Below are positions 34,233 through 43,575 of a DNA stretch of 44,274 bases, piece by piece. The notes beneath the pieces are model-generated. The model was not told the DNA's origin. It worked only from the letters and a program-made list of their open reading frames with translations, and made no database searches. Source of the stretch: Pleurocapsa sp. MO_226.B13 (GTDB lineage Bacteria > Cyanobacteriota > Cyanobacteriia > Cyanobacteriales > Xenococcaceae); assembly GCA_030064795.1 (NCBI GenBank), contig JASJEI010000038.1, forward strand, positions 1 through 44,274, written 5' to 3'. Each line of letters begins with the position of its first letter. The stretch's first letter is position 1. The position numbers were made by a program, and so were the translations under genes.

Positions 34233-35135
34233 ATGATGAAAACTGTTGAAATTGCCCGTCTTCTTTGGAATGCTCTCTGGCAAGATTACTATCAGCGAGT
34301 CGAGTATGCCCGTATTTACCAGCAAATGATTCAAGAGGCAGGATTTAATATTGCCAACGATCATCTTGCCTTTCGTTCTTTGAGGTTAACTATCGAAAGT
34401 TCGGGAGAAAAAATCGATTTGGGAATTCCCTATCTTGCCCAGATAGTTGAGGCTCTAGGCTATGTTGAGGCTGGACAATACGAATTTAGCGATCGCTATT
34501 TAAAAGCCTGTCACTATCGTCATCCAGAACAAGACCGCTATAATTTACCCAAACTATTTATCAGCGAACTGGTAGTAGATGCTTTACCTACCAGCTTAGC
34601 TGGACAAATTAAATCCGCAGTTACTTCTGGTAATTTTTTCCATCGACAAAATCTCGATCGATGGTTGACTACAGAATCGACTGAGACAATTGTCGCTCAA
34701 CTCAAAACAGTATTTTCTCGTCCTTGGCAACCCCCGAAACTTTCCCTAGTTGAAGCGGTCGATCGAGTTACTCAATATGGTGCTTGGGTGCTACTCCACG
34801 GTTATGCTGTCAATCACTTCACTGGCTATATCAATCATCATCAGGCTTCTATTTATTCAGATATAGAGACAACGGCGCGAGCTTTAGCCAAACTGGGTAT
34901 CCCGATGAAAAATACCATTGAGGGCAGTTTAGAAACTGGTTTGCGTCAAACAGCAACTGTGGCGGTAACGGAAATGGTAGAGGTTTGGGACGATCGCGAT
35001 CGCCAATTGAGTCAGATTCCTTGGACTTATGCCTACTACGAGTTAGCCGAACGCAATCTCATTGGAGGCAAGCTATTTGAAGGGTTTCTCAATGCTCAGG
35101 CTAAAAATTTGTTTTCTATGACCAAGAAAGTTTAA
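34233..35135 (+). CDS. DUF1338 protein, 2-oxoadipate dioxygenase/decarboxylase-like (HglS)
   Basis: The 300 residues match DUF1338, the family of HglS/YdcJ, which converts 2-oxoadipate to D-2-hydroxyglutarate with O2 and Fe(II) in lysine catabolism. The expected metal ligands and substrate Arg appear as H44 and R48 in NDHLAFRSL, H195 in VNHFTGY and E270 in YYELAER. It is shorter than Pseudomonas HglS (about 460). Preceded at 70 bases by a class III aminotransferase that could supply the 2-oxo acid, so an aminoadipate pathway is a sensible inference. Confidence 0.78.
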   Translation: MMKTVEIARLLWNALWQDYYQRVEYARIYQQMIQEAGFNIANDHLAFRSLRLTIESSGEKIDLGIPYLAQIVEALGYVEAGQYEFSDRYLKACHYRHPEQDRYNLPKLFISELVVDALPTSLAGQIKSAVTSGNFFHRQNLDRWLTTESTETIVAQLKTVFSRPWQPPKLSLVEAVDRVTQYGAWVLLHGYAVNHFTGYINHHQASIYSDIETTARALAKLGIPMKNTIEGSLETGLRQTATVAVTEMVEVWDDRDRQLSQIPWTYAYYELAERNLIGGKLFEGFLNAQAKNLFSMTKKV

Positions 35136-35208
35136 CCTGTCGGGCATTACAGCGGTTTTCATTGTTCTTTCTAAGACCGACAACTAGAATAGCGTCCACA
35201 GATTAACA

Positions 35209-35366
35209 CAGTGTCTTGGTGCGTGACCGAAAGTAAGGCGCATAGTTCGCCGCAACTAATCCTTTAGGGCGTACATGCGGAATTACGCCTTTGTCTTGCG
35301 GATCGAAGATTCCGCGGGGTCGTTTATCCCTTTATACCCGAAGGGTGCGAATGGGGGCACCGCTTA
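35209..35366. repeat. Dispersed palindromic repeat inserted in another repeat
   Basis: The block contains ATCCTTTAGGGCG, CCGCGGGGTCGTTTATCCC (35311-35329) and GAATGGGGGCACCGC (35349-35363), matching the elements in the ISAs1 gene. It splits a second repeat: GTCCACAGATTAACACAG lies before it and TTAACGCAGATAGATG after it, which together form the unit found uninterrupted at about 42748-42776 (reverse strand). The remaining bases to 35515 hold nothing else. Confidence 0.7.
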
Positions 35367-35515
35367 ACGCAGATAGATGAATCTACTTCCTTCATTATTG
35401 AATTGCTAGATGTCCAGATAATCTTGCCAAAGGCTGTATTTTTATAACTCTAGCTAGAAGCAGCCAAATTGCTATCAGTTTAAACTCTTGAAAAGCAAAA
35501 TTTACCGATAATTAA

Positions 35516-35908
35516 ATGAATCAAGTTCAAAAATTAAAAAACCTCAAGAGAATTCGCCAGATAGCTAAGCTTTTAGATACTGCTATTGGTATTCCTGGGA
35601 CAAAATTTCGCTTTGGTTTAGATCCCATTTTGGGATTAATTCCTGGTGGTGGCGACCTAATTACGGCAGGAATTTCGGCATATACGATCTATCTTGCTTC
35701 TCGTTTCGGACTGGAGCGAAGAGAAATATGGGAGATGATTAAAAATGTAGGTATAGAAACAGCGATTGGTTTTGTTCCTGTAGTTGGCGATATTTTTGAT
35801 GCTTACTTTAAAGCTAATATCAGGAATTTAGAAATATTAGAAAGACATCTTGCCAAAACTGAAGCGGATAACCTAGTTACTCAAGAACGAGATTTGAGCA
35901 GGGTATAG
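35516..35908 (+). CDS. DUF4112 protein
   Basis: This 130-residue protein carries the DUF4112 signature: LLDTAIGIPGTKFRFGLDPI, then GLIPGGGDLITAGISAYTIY, and near the end GFVPVVGDIFDAYFKANIRN. The GxGP(G/V)xGD loops alternate with two short hydrophobic helices, suggesting membrane association. The family has no known biochemical role. It starts at an ATG at 35516. Neighbours are unrelated. Confidence 0.85.
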   Translation: MNQVQKLKNLKRIRQIAKLLDTAIGIPGTKFRFGLDPILGLIPGGGDLITAGISAYTIYLASRFGLERREIWEMIKNVGIETAIGFVPVVGDIFDAYFKANIRNLEILERHLAKTEADNLVTQERDLSRV

Positions 35909-36050
35909 TCATCTTAATCGTCCTGAGCGAACGCTCTTTAGTCGTGGGCTAATCAATTTGTCTTTCAAGTTAGATCGGCCCTCAGAAAGATGAAATTTTT
36001 GGGGACTTGTGTAAATATGTCAACCATAATTAAACTAACTAAGTAAAAAT

Positions 36051-36293
36051 ATGCTTCAAGGAATAGAATTAATTAACTGCGCTAAAGCTAATGCCAAGCA
36101 AGGAACGGCAGTAGCTGCCGAACGTTCGGGATACGATCGCAATGTTGGCTTGTTTATTGAAAATTTAAATAAGGCTTGCCAGCAAATAGGCGTTGATATT
36201 AATGAATTGGATGATTTAATTACCGACCAGCAAATAGCTCAGGAAAATAGACAAGTGAAGGAAATATCTCCTGATTCAGTTTCAGACTTATAA
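36051..36293 (+). CDS. Small conserved-looking hypothetical protein, 80 residues
   Basis: The product is soluble and mostly helical, with LINCAKANAKQGTAVAAERS, then a YDRNVGLFIENLNKACQQIG segment and an acidic end. It lies 142 bases after the DUF4112 gene on the same strand. I do not recognise a named family. The ATG at 36051 has no strong ribosome binding site. The gap 36294-36577 contains a repeat-like piece GCCCCCTTCGGGGATAAAC (36461-36479) resembling the repeat inserted in ISAs1. Confidence 0.6.
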   Translation: MLQGIELINCAKANAKQGTAVAAERSGYDRNVGLFIENLNKACQQIGVDINELDDLITDQQIAQENRQVKEISPDSVSDL

Positions 36294-36577
36294 TCTATTT
36301 GCTAACGCATAACTAAACAATTACAAGGGCGATCGCTTTAACTATTTTTATTCTCTGGTTTTCGCAGTCTTCAGGAAATTAGTGGATTCAAGGATATAAT
36401 CCCTCAATTAAACCGCATCTAGTTTGAAACCTGTAGTTTCTCAGTTAACTGCTCGTAAGTAGCCCCCTTCGGGGATAAACAAGTAGCAAGTTTTCATTAA
36501 ACACTATTTTGTTTTCGTTAAAACTCCTGTTTTCAATGTGGACGAGGTTTAATTACTCAATACTTAATAAAATATTT

Positions 36578-36632
36578 AATAAAAAAGAAAAAGGTTTTGG
36601 GAGTCTTGCCGTGTTTCGACCCCAAAACCTTT
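36578..36632 (-). terminator. Rho-independent terminator of dxs
   Basis: On the minus strand AAAGGTTTTGGG (from 36632) pairs with CCCAAAACCTTT (to about 36590) and is followed by TTCTTTTTTATT. It lies 127 bases beyond the dxs stop codon and is the clearest minus-strand terminator in the window. Confidence 0.85.
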
Positions 36633-36758
36633 CTCTCTTACACTTACTCCTCACACACAATTATTAGTTTATATTCGCCTACCAGATATGTGTGTAATTT
36701 CAGTGCCAGTTTATCTATTGTCATAATCTTTACAATTCCCCTACAAAAGTAACTCTAG

Positions 36759-38675
36759 CTAGCCGACCGTAGAGGGTTTCTTTTCCTTGCTCTCAAAGAA
36801 AGTTTTGAGGATACTTTCTGCCATTTGAGGGCTACTCAAACCCAAGCTTGCCTTTGATTGAGCGGGAGTAGCATGATCGACCAAAAGATCGGGTACGCCA
36901 AAGCGTTTTATGGGAACAAGAACATCTTGCTCTTGAAGAGCTTCCAAGACGGCCGAACCAAAGCCACCCATGAGACAGCCTTCTTCGATGGTAACAACCT
37001 TACCAATGTGTTTGGCTAAGGGGGCAATTAAATCTGTATCCAAGGGTTTAACAAAGCGAGCATTAACTACGGTTGCCTCAATGCCGTGTTCGCTCAAGAT
37101 CTCCGCAACCTGTAGCGCGGGATATACTTGAGTCCCATAACCGACTAAGAGAAGATCGTCACCGTTACGGAGAATTTCGCCTTTACCGATTTCAATCGGT
37201 TCCCATCCCTCTTCCATTAGGGGAACGCCAACACCATTACCACGAGGATAGCGCATCGCGATCGCACCATCGCGATAGTTGATGCCAGTAACTACCATTC
37301 TTTGTAACTCGGCTTCATCTTTGGGGGCCATCACGACAATATTGGGGATACAGCGTAAATAGGCAATATCATACATTCCCTGATGAGTCGGGCCATCTGC
37401 ACCGACAATTCCCGCCCGATCCAAACAAAAGAAGACGGGTAATTTTTGAATACAGATATCATGAATAATTTGGTCGTAAGCTCGTTGCAGGAAGGTGGAA
37501 TAAATAGCAGCTACGGGTTTGATCCCCTGACAAGCCATACCTGCTGCCAAGGTTACTGCGTGTTGTTCGGCAATACCCACATCGATATACTGTTTGGGTA
37601 ATTTGCGCTGTAAAATATCCAAACCCGTACCCGTTGCCATGGCAGCGGTGATCCCGACAATTTTCGGGTTATTTTCTGCCAGGGTAGTTAGAGTGCTGGC
37701 AAAAACCTTGGAGTATTTTGGCGGTTTAGGTTTAGTGGCGGGGGCAGCTTTACCTGTAGCCAAATTGAAGGGACTTTGAGCATGATAACCTACTTGGTCT
37801 TTTTCGGCGATCGTATATCCCTTACCCTTAACGGTTGCCACGTGAACTAATACAGGGCCTGGTACTTTGTGTGCTTGTTTAAAGGTAGAAATTAATTCTT
37901 CTAAGTTATGACCATCGATCGGGCCAAAATATTTAAAGCCCAATTCTTCAATTACCGCACCTACTTTTGGTACTGCTAAACGCTTCATCCCTTCCTTGAC
38001 TCTTTCCATTTCGGGGGTCAAAGACTCACCGACAAAAGGTAGGTGTTTAAACTGCTCTTCTAAATTATCAGAAAGGAACTGTACGGGGTCAGATAAGCGA
38101 ACTTTATTTAAATAGCGAGAAATTGCCCCGACGTTGGGAGAAATAGACATTTCATTGTCATTTAGGACTACCATCAGGTTGGTATTAGGCAAGTGTCCTG
38201 CATGGTTAATCGCTTCTAGTGCCATTCCTCCAGTCAAAGCACCGTCGCCAATAATCGCTACACATTTAAAATCTTCTCCCCTAGCATCTCTCGCCATTGC
38301 CATTCCCAAGGCAGCAGAAATACTAGTAGAGGCGTGTCCGGCACCAAAATGGTCGAATTTATTTTCACTGATTTTAAGATAGCCAGCTACGCCATCTTTT
38401 TGACGTAAAGTATTGAACTTGTTGTATCTACCTGTAAGTAGTTTGTGGGGATAAGCTTGATGTCCGACATCCCAGACTACCTTGTCGCGATCTAAGTCTA
38501 GAGTTTGATATAGAGCAATAGTTAATTCTACAACGCCTAAGCCTGGGCCCAAATGACCTCCACTGGTGGCTACGGTTTCTAAATGTTTTTCTCTTATTTG
38601 GCGGGCGATGTCCTCTAGTTGTCGGATTGATAAACCGTGCAACTGATTGGGGTGAGTTATTTCGCTTAAATGCAT
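36759..38675 (-). CDS. dxs: 1-deoxy-D-xylulose-5-phosphate synthase
   Basis: Dxs condenses pyruvate and glyceraldehyde 3-phosphate, the first step of the MEP isoprenoid pathway that feeds carotenoids, phytol, quinones and hopanoids. The 638 residues show the TPP-binding [20 protein letters not shown] and N in [10 protein letters not shown] (143-178). The early catalytic His is in [11 protein letters not shown], with [13 protein letters not shown]. The transketolase pyrimidine domain has [17 protein letters not shown], and the C-terminal domain ends in a short lysine-rich tail. It is cytoplasmic and dimeric. Length is normal. A terminator follows at 36578-36632. Confidence 0.97.
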   Translation of the reverse strand: MHLSEITHPNQLHGLSIRQLEDIARQIREKHLETVATSGGHLGPGLGVVELTIALYQTLDLDRDKVVWDVGHQAYPHKLLTGRYNKFNTLRQKDGVAGYLKISENKFDHFGAGHASTSISAALGMAMARDARGEDFKCVAIIGDGALTGGMALEAINHAGHLPNTNLMVVLNDNEMSISPNVGAISRYLNKVRLSDPVQFLSDNLEEQFKHLPFVGESLTPEMERVKEGMKRLAVPKVGAVIEELGFKYFGPIDGHNLEELISTFKQAHKVPGPVLVHVATVKGKGYTIAEKDQVGYHAQSPFNLATGKAAPATKPKPPKYSKVFASTLTTLAENNPKIVGITAAMATGTGLDILQRKLPKQYIDVGIAEQHAVTLAAGMACQGIKPVAAIYSTFLQRAYDQIIHDICIQKLPVFFCLDRAGIVGADGPTHQGMYDIAYLRCIPNIVVMAPKDEAELQRMVVTGINYRDGAIAMRYPRGNGVGVPLMEEGWEPIEIGKGEILRNGDDLLLVGYGTQVYPALQVAEILSEHGIEATVVNARFVKPLDTDLIAPLAKHIGKVVTIEEGCLMGGFGSAVLEALQEQDVLVPIKRFGVPDLLVDHATPAQSKASLGLSSPQMAESILKTFFESKEKKPSTVG

Positions 38676-38828
38676 ACTGCCGTGTTCTCTAATAACAAAT
38701 TATTTATCGTCTTGTTATGTCAATTATCCTACTTTCTTTGTAATAAAAGTAAAAATTAGATACTTTTCTCAAACTAGAATGATAACTAAATTAAGATAAA
38801 AATTATTTACAGCGATTTTCAATCCTAC

Positions 38829-38852
38829 TAACTCCGAACTCCGAACTCCGAA
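38829..38852. repeat. Tandem heptamer AACTCCG, three units
   Basis: AACTCCG is repeated three times in tandem and runs into AACTAAC just before the oxygenase start. Degenerate relatives occur after the oxygenase gene (39855-39886) and at 26800-26820, 30285-30312, 31400-31440 and 43968-44006, so this is a family of short tandemly repeated repetitive sequences. Confidence 0.75.
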
Positions 38853-38882
38853 CTAACTGTGTTCTATCCCAATAAAATTCAG

Positions 38883-39854
38883 ATGAGCGATATTCTATAC
38901 GACGAAATACCTGCTGTAGACTTGAGTGACTTTGTTTCTAACGATCGCCGAAGCAAACAGAGTTTTGTCCAAACTTTAGGGGATGCTTATCAAAATATTG
39001 GCTTTGTTGCGGTCAAGAACCATGGTTTGTCCGACGAGCTTACAGCCAATTTATACCAGTCAGTAAAACAGTTTTTCGCTCTGCCCCAAGCAACTAAATT
39101 AAGATACGAACTCAAAGATCTGGGGGGACAACGAGGCTATACGGCAAAAGGCAAAGAACACGCTAAAGGTAGAACTATTGGCGATCTCAAAGAGTTTTAT
39201 CATGTAGGACAAGAAATTTCTTTAGAAGCAAGATCCCGTTTGGGATATCCTCAAAATGTCTTCCCTCAAGAAGTGCCTGAATTTGCCACGTCTACAGTAG
39301 AGGCTTATCGGATTTTAGAATCGGTAGGAATTAAGATCTTAAGGGCGATCGCTTTATATTTAGGACTCGATGAATTTTATTTTGACGATAAGGTACAAAA
39401 GGGTAATAGTATTCTGCGAGCTATTCATTATTTTCCCTTAAACAATCCTAAAGATATTCCCGATGGTGCGGTACGTGCTGCTGCACACGGCGATATTAAT
39501 TTGATTACTCTACTCATGGGGGCTAGTGCTGAAGGACTAGAAATTTTGCGCCGAGATGGTAAGTGGATTCCCGTAACAGCTTTGCCCGAACAAATAGTGG
39601 TTAACGTAGGGGATATGTTAGAGCGTCTGACTAACAAGAAATTAAAGTCAACCGTTCATAGGGTAGTCAACCCCTCCCAGGAGTTATTAGCTACTCCCCG
39701 TTATTCTATTCCCTTTTTTATGCATCCAATTTCTAGTATGGATCTTAGCTGTCTGCCTTCTTGCATTGATGACGAGCATCCTAAACAGTTTACAGATATT
39801 ACCGCAGGAGAATTTCTCAATCAACGTTTGCGAGAAATTGGTTTGATAAGTTAG
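38883..39854 (+). CDS. 2-oxoglutarate/Fe(II)-dependent oxygenase, IPNS-like
   Basis: The 323-residue enzyme belongs to the isopenicillin-N-synthase-like non-haem iron oxygenases. The N-terminal DIOX_N part is IPAVDLSDF with GFVAVKNHGL. The jelly-roll core carries the iron facial triad as H and D in AAHGDINLITLL, a distal H in STVHRVVNP, and the 2-oxoglutarate Arg in PRYSIPFF. Substrate not predictable. I prefer the ATG at 38883 (MSDILYDE); the GTG at 38859 adds eight residues, and the tandem heptamer lies directly upstream. Monocistronic. Confidence 0.85.
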   Translation: MSDILYDEIPAVDLSDFVSNDRRSKQSFVQTLGDAYQNIGFVAVKNHGLSDELTANLYQSVKQFFALPQATKLRYELKDLGGQRGYTAKGKEHAKGRTIGDLKEFYHVGQEISLEARSRLGYPQNVFPQEVPEFATSTVEAYRILESVGIKILRAIALYLGLDEFYFDDKVQKGNSILRAIHYFPLNNPKDIPDGAVRAAAHGDINLITLLMGASAEGLEILRRDGKWIPVTALPEQIVVNVGDMLERLTNKKLKSTVHRVVNPSQELLATPRYSIPFFMHPISSMDLSCLPSCIDDEHPKQFTDITAGEFLNQRLREIGLIS

Positions 39855-40057
39855 TAGTTGGTAGTTCGTAGTTCGGAGTTAGTCAACTGTGACAAGTTAA
39901 GCTGATTCCTTTACTTAATTAAATTCAAGATCATTACTTTTTGAATTGCTCAGGTATCGGTAAACTGGTAATTATACTTAATCGTTTGATTTTAATCCAA
40001 GCTTATAGCATAGAGCTTATGGCTTGAAGCCGATTTAAAAATAGTTATAAAGTGAAT

Positions 40058-40927
40058 ATGAGCAATGTAGTTTGGGAATTAGATTTTTATTCGCGTCCAG
40101 TTTTAGACGAAGATGGCAAAAAGCTCTGGGAAGTTTTGATTTGCGAGAGTCCCAATGATATGGAGCGATCGCCTGACAGTTTATTTAAGTATGCTCAATA
40201 CTGCTCTAGCAAAAGCGTTAACTCTCTCTGGTTGAGAGAAGCGATTGAAAAGGCGATCGCGATCGCCGATAAATCTCCCAAAAAAATCCGCTTCTTTCGT
40301 CGTCAGATGAATAACATGATCGTCAAAGCCTGCGAAGATGCGGGAATTGCACCTTTACCCAGTCGTCGTACCTACGCTCTCAATCAATGGATCGAAGAGA
40401 GAATTGCCAATGTTTACCCCCAGGAGGAAGGATACGATCTCAAAACCGCCCAAACGGCTTCGGTAAAGTATCCGCCTTTAAATCCCATTCCTTTACCCGA
40501 TGCAGTCAAAGGCGATCGCGGAGATAAATGGACTTTTGTTAGTTTACCTGCATCGGCTTTTGACGAGATGAAAGAATGGGATATTGCTTTTGAAGAGTCT
40601 TTTTCGCTTTCTTTGGTCAATACCACCCCAGATACAATTATTCCTGGCTTGATTATCTATTCTCCCCGCGCTACTCCTCTAGCAGCTTGGATGTCGGGCT
40701 TAGAAATGGGTTATCTCCAGTTAGAAGCGTCTCTACGCCCTCAGTTACGTTTGGAAACAGGACTAAGCGACAGTTGGACGTTGGTAAACTTAACCAATAA
40801 AGCAATGGTCAAAGAAGCACAAGACTTTGAAACCGCCAAGCAAAAAGCCAATGGAGTACACTTCCTAGCGGTTCAAACTAACCCAGATTCGGAATCTTTT
40901 GCCGGATTTTGGCTACTCAAAGAATAA
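40058..40927 (+). CDS. tab2: Tab2/Atab2-family RNA-binding protein
   Basis: This 289-residue protein of the Tab2 family shows the conserved opening VVWELDFYSRPVLDEDGKKLWEV, then FFRRQMNNMI and LPSRRTYALNQWIEER in the first half, and WTFVSLPASAF and PGLIIYSPRATPLAAWMSGL in the second. In algae and plants Tab2/ATAB2 binds chloroplast mRNA and is needed for photosystem I (psaB) translation; the cyanobacterial protein is likely to act on photosystem mRNAs in the cytoplasm. The ATG at 40058 is used; a GTG two codons upstream is equally open. Confidence 0.88.
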   Translation: MSNVVWELDFYSRPVLDEDGKKLWEVLICESPNDMERSPDSLFKYAQYCSSKSVNSLWLREAIEKAIAIADKSPKKIRFFRRQMNNMIVKACEDAGIAPLPSRRTYALNQWIEERIANVYPQEEGYDLKTAQTASVKYPPLNPIPLPDAVKGDRGDKWTFVSLPASAFDEMKEWDIAFEESFSLSLVNTTPDTIIPGLIIYSPRATPLAAWMSGLEMGYLQLEASLRPQLRLETGLSDSWTLVNLTNKAMVKEAQDFETAKQKANGVHFLAVQTNPDSESFAGFWLLKE

Positions 40928-40952
40928 CGGCGATCGCGATTGAGATTAAACT

Positions 40953-41294
40953 TCAATTACCTAAATAAACATTCAAATCCTCAATTAACTGAGTCAATTC
41001 CGCTTCGCTAGTCAAACGAATGCGATCGTCTCTGAGGGTAACTAAAATTTTGGCAGCAAAAGGACTGGGATAAATATTAGGATTACAAAAAATTTCCAAA
41101 AACACATCTCCCGTATGTTGATATTCCATTGATTTTTGAGGCGTAGGACGATTACCACCACCAGGGGTAACATTAGCCACTGCTTTGAGACTTTGCATCA
41201 AGGTCGATATTTCTGCATATAGTTGTCTGGCTGCTTCGGGGGAAAAATTAAAGCTAGCTGCTCCTTGAACTAAATTTAGGGTCAATCGATTCAT
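40953..41294 (-). CDS. Conserved hypothetical protein, 113 residues
   Basis: It opens MNRLTLNLVQGAASFNFSPE, has a helix AARQLYAEISTLMQSLKAVA and ends with LRLTSEAELTQLIEDLNVYL-like acidic helices. It is soluble, with no signal. It looks like a conserved cyanobacterial protein, but I cannot name the family. It converges with tab2 25 bases away; the gap upstream (41295-41535) is AT-rich and should contain its promoter and that of the CDF gene, which is divergent. Confidence 0.6.
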   Translation of the reverse strand: MNRLTLNLVQGAASFNFSPEAARQLYAEISTLMQSLKAVANVTPGGGNRPTPQKSMEYQHTGDVFLEIFCNPNIYPSPFAAKILVTLRDDRIRLTSEAELTQLIEDLNVYLGN

Positions 41295-41535
41295 AACTAA
41301 TTGGTAAAATTTAATTTGCTAATTGAGATTAAATATTAAAAGCTCTTACAAGACTTCTAAATAAAAATCTATCAGTATAAGAGATTTGCTGGTTTGAATG
41401 TATCAGAAAAGATCTCAATAAGTTACTTTTTTTCTTATATCGAAACATACGGCAAGCATTGTCAGAGCGAGATCGTAAGTGTTTTTCGGACTATGATTGT
41501 AGAACAAGAATCTGCTTGCTTTTCTAATTTCAATC

Positions 41536-42492
41536 ATGCAAGATAATCGCTCTCAAGTTCGCCGAGTTTTGTGGCTGACTTTACTCTTAAATTTATTTGT
41601 GATGGCATTAAAGTTTTCTATCGGGATCGCAACTGCTTCTCTAAGCCTCCAAGCGGATGCCCTACATAGTGTTACCGACAGTGCCAATAATGTATTGGGT
41701 TTAATTGCCAATCGTTTCTCTTCTCCTAAGCCAGATCGCGAACATCCCTATGGACATCAAAAGTTTGAAGCGGTAGGTGCATTGGGAATTGCTGCCTTTT
41801 TGGGAATTGCCTGTTTTGAAATTCTTCAAGTAGCAGTAGCAAAAATTTTTTTCTCCACTGAAACAACGACAGTCAAAGTGACTTCGGCTGAATTATGGCT
41901 ATTACTAATAGTTTTAGGAATCAATATTTTTGTGGCTTTTTATGAACGTAGCGTTGGCAAAAAAGTTAATAGTCCCATTTTGATTGCCGATGCCAAACAT
42001 ACTATGAGCGATATTTGGGTGACTATGATTGTAATTGCTGGTTTGGTAGGAATATGGCAAGCCGAAAATCTGAATATTCCCCAACTAGAATGGTTAGATG
42101 TGGTTTTGGCTTTTCCCGTGGCATTATTGGTGTTTCATAGTGGTTGGGAAGTAATCAACGAAAATTTACCCTGGCTAGTCGATGAAATGGCGATCGCCCC
42201 CGAAGCAATCAACAATGTAGTTATGGAAGTACCAGGGGTAGTTAGCTGTCATGATATAGCTTCTCGCGGAATGCTAGGCAGACAGGTATTTATTGAAATG
42301 CATCTCATTGTCGATACCGACGATATTTTTATCGCCCACGAGATCACCGAACAAATTGAAGCGCGTTTGGAAAAGCGTTTTGGTAGAGTTAGGGTTCTAA
42401 TTCACGTCGAACCCCCAGAATATGAGGAAAACGAGATCAGTTTTGGCATTACTAAGTCAGTTGAATATAAATTTGACGAGCCAAAAAACTAA
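41536..42492 (+). CDS. Cation diffusion facilitator (CDF) metal exporter
   Basis: The 318-residue protein has about six membrane helices and the CDF metal sites: ADALHSVTDSANN in TM2 (the H..D variant) and ADAKHTMSDIW in TM5. A cytoplasmic C-terminal ferredoxin-like domain follows (about 215-318), with SCHDIASRGML, EMHLIVDTD and VLIHVEPPE. Family members export Zn2+, Fe2+, Mn2+ or Co2+ in exchange for H+. The H/D pair in TM2 rather than D/D does not fix the metal. Its stop codon overlaps the end of a TauE/SafE remnant on the other strand. Confidence 0.9.
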   Translation: MQDNRSQVRRVLWLTLLLNLFVMALKFSIGIATASLSLQADALHSVTDSANNVLGLIANRFSSPKPDREHPYGHQKFEAVGALGIAAFLGIACFEILQVAVAKIFFSTETTTVKVTSAELWLLLIVLGINIFVAFYERSVGKKVNSPILIADAKHTMSDIWVTMIVIAGLVGIWQAENLNIPQLEWLDVVLAFPVALLVFHSGWEVINENLPWLVDEMAIAPEAINNVVMEVPGVVSCHDIASRGMLGRQVFIEMHLIVDTDDIFIAHEITEQIEARLEKRFGRVRVLIHVEPPEYEENEISFGITKSVEYKFDEPKN

Positions 42493-42680
42493 CGCTTAAT
42501 TAAAACAAACACGGCGACTGCCAAAACAAAATAGCCAAATCCTTTTGTAACTGTTTGGCATCAATGTATTTAGTTAAATAAGCACTCAAAACAGTTCCAG
42601 CACTGGCAGCAATGGTAAATGAAACGATCGAATTCCAATCGATCGCAACCCGATCGATATATCCTAAAAATCCAGTGTCA
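42489..42680 (-). pseudogene. TauE/SafE permease C-terminal remnant
   Basis: The minus strand reads GFLGYIDRVAIDWNSIVSFT then IAASAGTVLSAYLTKYIDAK, the C-terminal segment of TauE/SafE (sulfite/anion exporter) proteins. One missing A in an A-run after QLQK shifts the frame. In the shifted frame the natural end GFGYFVLAVAVFVLIKR and stop is present, overlapping the CDF stop codon. Everything N-terminal to about 42680 is lost. Confidence 0.8.
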
Positions 42681-42909
42681 TTGTTTTTATAAATCAACTC
42701 TGTAGATCTCAAAAACCCAAGAGTATCGATCTTGCAGACAAATCATCTGTGTTTATCTGCGTCTATCTGTGGACTTTTCTAATCCCTCAAATTAGCTGTG
42801 TCACGCCATTACTTTGCCACAGCCTTCATTGGCGGGAGCGGATTTAGCTATCTCATAGCAATTTTTTCTTGGCTAGACCGCATTAAACGATTTCCTAAAG
42901 CGATCGCTT

Positions 42910-43575
42910 TTATTCTGCTATCCGATTGGAGTCGGATTTCCATAAAAGATAGGAATAAACTGGCAGAATCACAATACTGACAATTACAAAGCTAATCAAA
43001 ACTATTACTGGAAGTATTGTATGCGATCGCACACTAGTAACCATTAATGCAACGCCATGTACAACAGTGAACCAACCCGCCCAACGATGAGTTTTATTCC
43101 ACGCCAGGTCGCTAGATAGCGTCCAGGGAGTACGAAGTCCAAAAGAATAGTTACGGCGAATTTTACTTAAATAATTGCCAGTAACAATCAAAAATCCTCC
43201 TAAAGTAAGGGTAATAATAGTCGGAATGTCAACAGCTTGCTCTAATGCCGATAAAACTATGGCGACGTGAACGATACTAAAAAAGATCACAATTCCCGCT
43301 GAAAAAACAGCATAAGCTTTACCAGAACGCTTCAGGTTGTCTCGATTTGGCTCAATTCGAGGCAAAATTAAATCTACTAAAGCGATCGAAAAGGTCATCA
43401 GAGGCAACAATAATAGCCCCCCTAGTTTATTCATGTAGGCAATAGGCGAACCATCAAAGTCAAAACGAGTTGCAATTCGAGCATCAGCAGGTAACTGTAC
43501 CCAAGCCCAAATTGATAAAGCCAACATCCCAGCAACAAACAGCAAATTAAGCGTGAAAATGCGTCTAAGTCTCAT
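42910..43575 (-). CDS. SdpI-like membrane protein (immunity family)
   Basis: This 221-residue protein has six hydrophobic helices. A DUF1648-type start (about 8-60, with PADARIATRFDFDGSP) is followed by the SdpI signature RRNYSFGLRTPWTLSSDLAWNKTHRWAG (about 133-160). In Bacillus subtilis SdpI gives immunity to the toxin SdpC and, when toxin is bound, sequesters the repressor SdpR. The start overlaps the end of the sdpR-like gene by 11 bases, as in the Bacillus sdpRI operon. No sdpABC toxin genes lie in the window. Confidence 0.85.
   Translation of the reverse strand: MRLRRIFTLNLLFVAGMLALSIWAWVQLPADARIATRFDFDGSPIAYMNKLGGLLLLPLMTFSIALVDLILPRIEPNRDNLKRSGKAYAVFSAGIVIFFSIVHVAIVLSALEQAVDIPTIITLTLGGFLIVTGNYLSKIRRNYSFGLRTPWTLSSDLAWNKTHRWAGWFTVVHGVALMVTSVRSHTILPVIVLISFVIVSIVILPVYSYLLWKSDSNRIAE

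Noticed and set aside
42798..42980. 60-codon frame on the plus strand
   Set aside because: It overlaps the 3' end of the sdpI-like gene on the other strand and has no start signal or family pattern.
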